Assembly (NCBI GenBank): GCA_946406115.1 | Contig: OX291546.1 | Span: 9,603,019-9,667,018, forward strand | DNA: 64,000 nt | Direction of reading: 5' to 3' | DNA from: Apoda limacodes | Lineage: Eukaryota > Arthropoda > Insecta > Lepidoptera > Limacodidae | Part shown: positions 63,285 to 64,000 of the stretch, piece by piece | Layout of the letters: the number at the start of each line of letters is the position of its first letter | How positions within the stretch are numbered: the stretch's first letter is position 1 | Translations under genes and position numbers: made by a program | The notes under the pieces: model-generated | The model's input: only the letters and a program-made list of their open reading frames with translations | What the model was told of the DNA's origin: nothing | Database searches by the model: none

Positions 63285-63584
63285 TTTACCGATTGGCCTA
63301 GCAAACGACGTCTTTTTCTCCCGAAAGTTTGGTTCCTGAGGAAAAACAAACATTGTATGTTTGCTTCTAGTATATTTCATAGTGGGATGGAATTTTACAA
63401 AATCTCTGCTAAACCTTACTTATGGTCGCACGCACTAAAGTTATCTTTATCTATGACAGTTTACGTATAAGTCTATTCTTGTGCATGGATTTTCAATAAA
63501 TATCACTTGAGGGCAGCAATGCTAATAATTTTGGTATATTTACAATTCTACTACGTGATCTATGCATATAAAAGGCTTTGTCAT

Positions 63585-64000
63585 TCTTGACTGATGGATC
63601 AACGCATAGCCTAAACCGCTGATCGTAGAGATCTGAAACTTGGAAGGTGTGTTCTTTGTATGACGTAGTGGTATGGTATCCGATAAGAAAGGATTTTCGG
63701 GAATTCTACCCCTAAGAGGGTGAAAAAGGGGGGCAAAGTTTGTATGGGACAACGTGATTCCTTGGTCCAATCAACTTCAAATTTTGCATAAACCTTTTTT
63801 AACAGAATTGATGGAAGACGTGTTTTGTATTTTATTGAAATTCATCCCCTAGCGGGGTTAAAAAGGGGTAGAAAGTTATTTGGCGGTTATTTGCTTCGAA
63901 GTTGACATCAATACTCCTTAGTTGCTTTTGATTTAAATTACATTTTATTTTGACAGATGTTTGAAAACTCAATCCGATTTTATTCAAAAAAGGTTGAACT
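63585..64000 (-). repeat. Dispersed repeat, inverted partner of 1300-1700
   Basis: In reverse complement this repeats 1300-1700 in order and continues to the window edge (…AAAAAAGGTTGAACT, complementary to the AGTTTAACCTTTTTT at 1299). The minus ORF at 63540-63770 is repeat-derived. Confidence 0.8.

Overview
This window is nuclear DNA from an insect, very probably a moth or butterfly. Coding exons are AT-rich, split by short and long spliceosomal introns, and scattered among transposable elements (TEs). The Lepidoptera assignment is an inference from repeat families I recognise as common in moth and butterfly genomes: tails ending AGGGTTCCGTACC or GTGCGCGAGTCC, a LINE whose 3' end codes for ...SDTPGVASVH, and TTACGTAACG MITEs. 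No bacterial, organellar or viral gene is seen, and no rRNA, tRNA or CRISPR was found.

Six host genes can be supported. Left to right they are: the last exon of an M14-type carboxypeptidase (+, 1771-2039); the first coding exon of the SWI/SNF ATPase gene brahma (-, 4104-4550); an intronless porcupine O-acyltransferase (+, 13913-15238); an intronless XRCC2-like RAD51 paralogue (-, 17523-18329), tail to tail with porcupine; a complete five-exon Atg5 (-, 30736-39981); and a complete three-exon Emg1/Nep1 rRNA methyltransferase (+, 44262-50472). They are unrelated housekeeping or developmental genes (Wnt acylation, recombination repair, autophagy, ribosome biogenesis, chromatin remodelling) and do not form a pathway.

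Most of the rest is mobile DNA. 1-13 kb: dispersed repeats, a mariner remnant, a hAT-type MITE and several degraded non-LTR retrotransposons. 18.5-28.2 kb: a TIR element, then a near full-length I/LOA-like LINE with ORF1, endonuclease, RT and RNase H, bounded by a 12-bp target-site duplication and nested inside a MITE-like element, then a 5'-truncated CR1-like LINE sitting inside another repeat. 28-44 kb: Atg5, whose fourth intron carries two LINEs and a TIR transposon, then more LINE remnants. 44-51 kb: Emg1, whose first intron carries a 2-kb pogo/Tigger element and a truncated LINE and whose second carries a Harbinger-like MITE. 51-64 kb: repeats only, including a LINE copy with a 730-codon uninterrupted RT ORF. 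One LINE family, called 'LINE A' here, occurs at least seven times.

Exon boundaries were set by GT/AG signals, reading-phase continuity and recalled protein similarity. No alignment was run, so family names for TEs are approximate.
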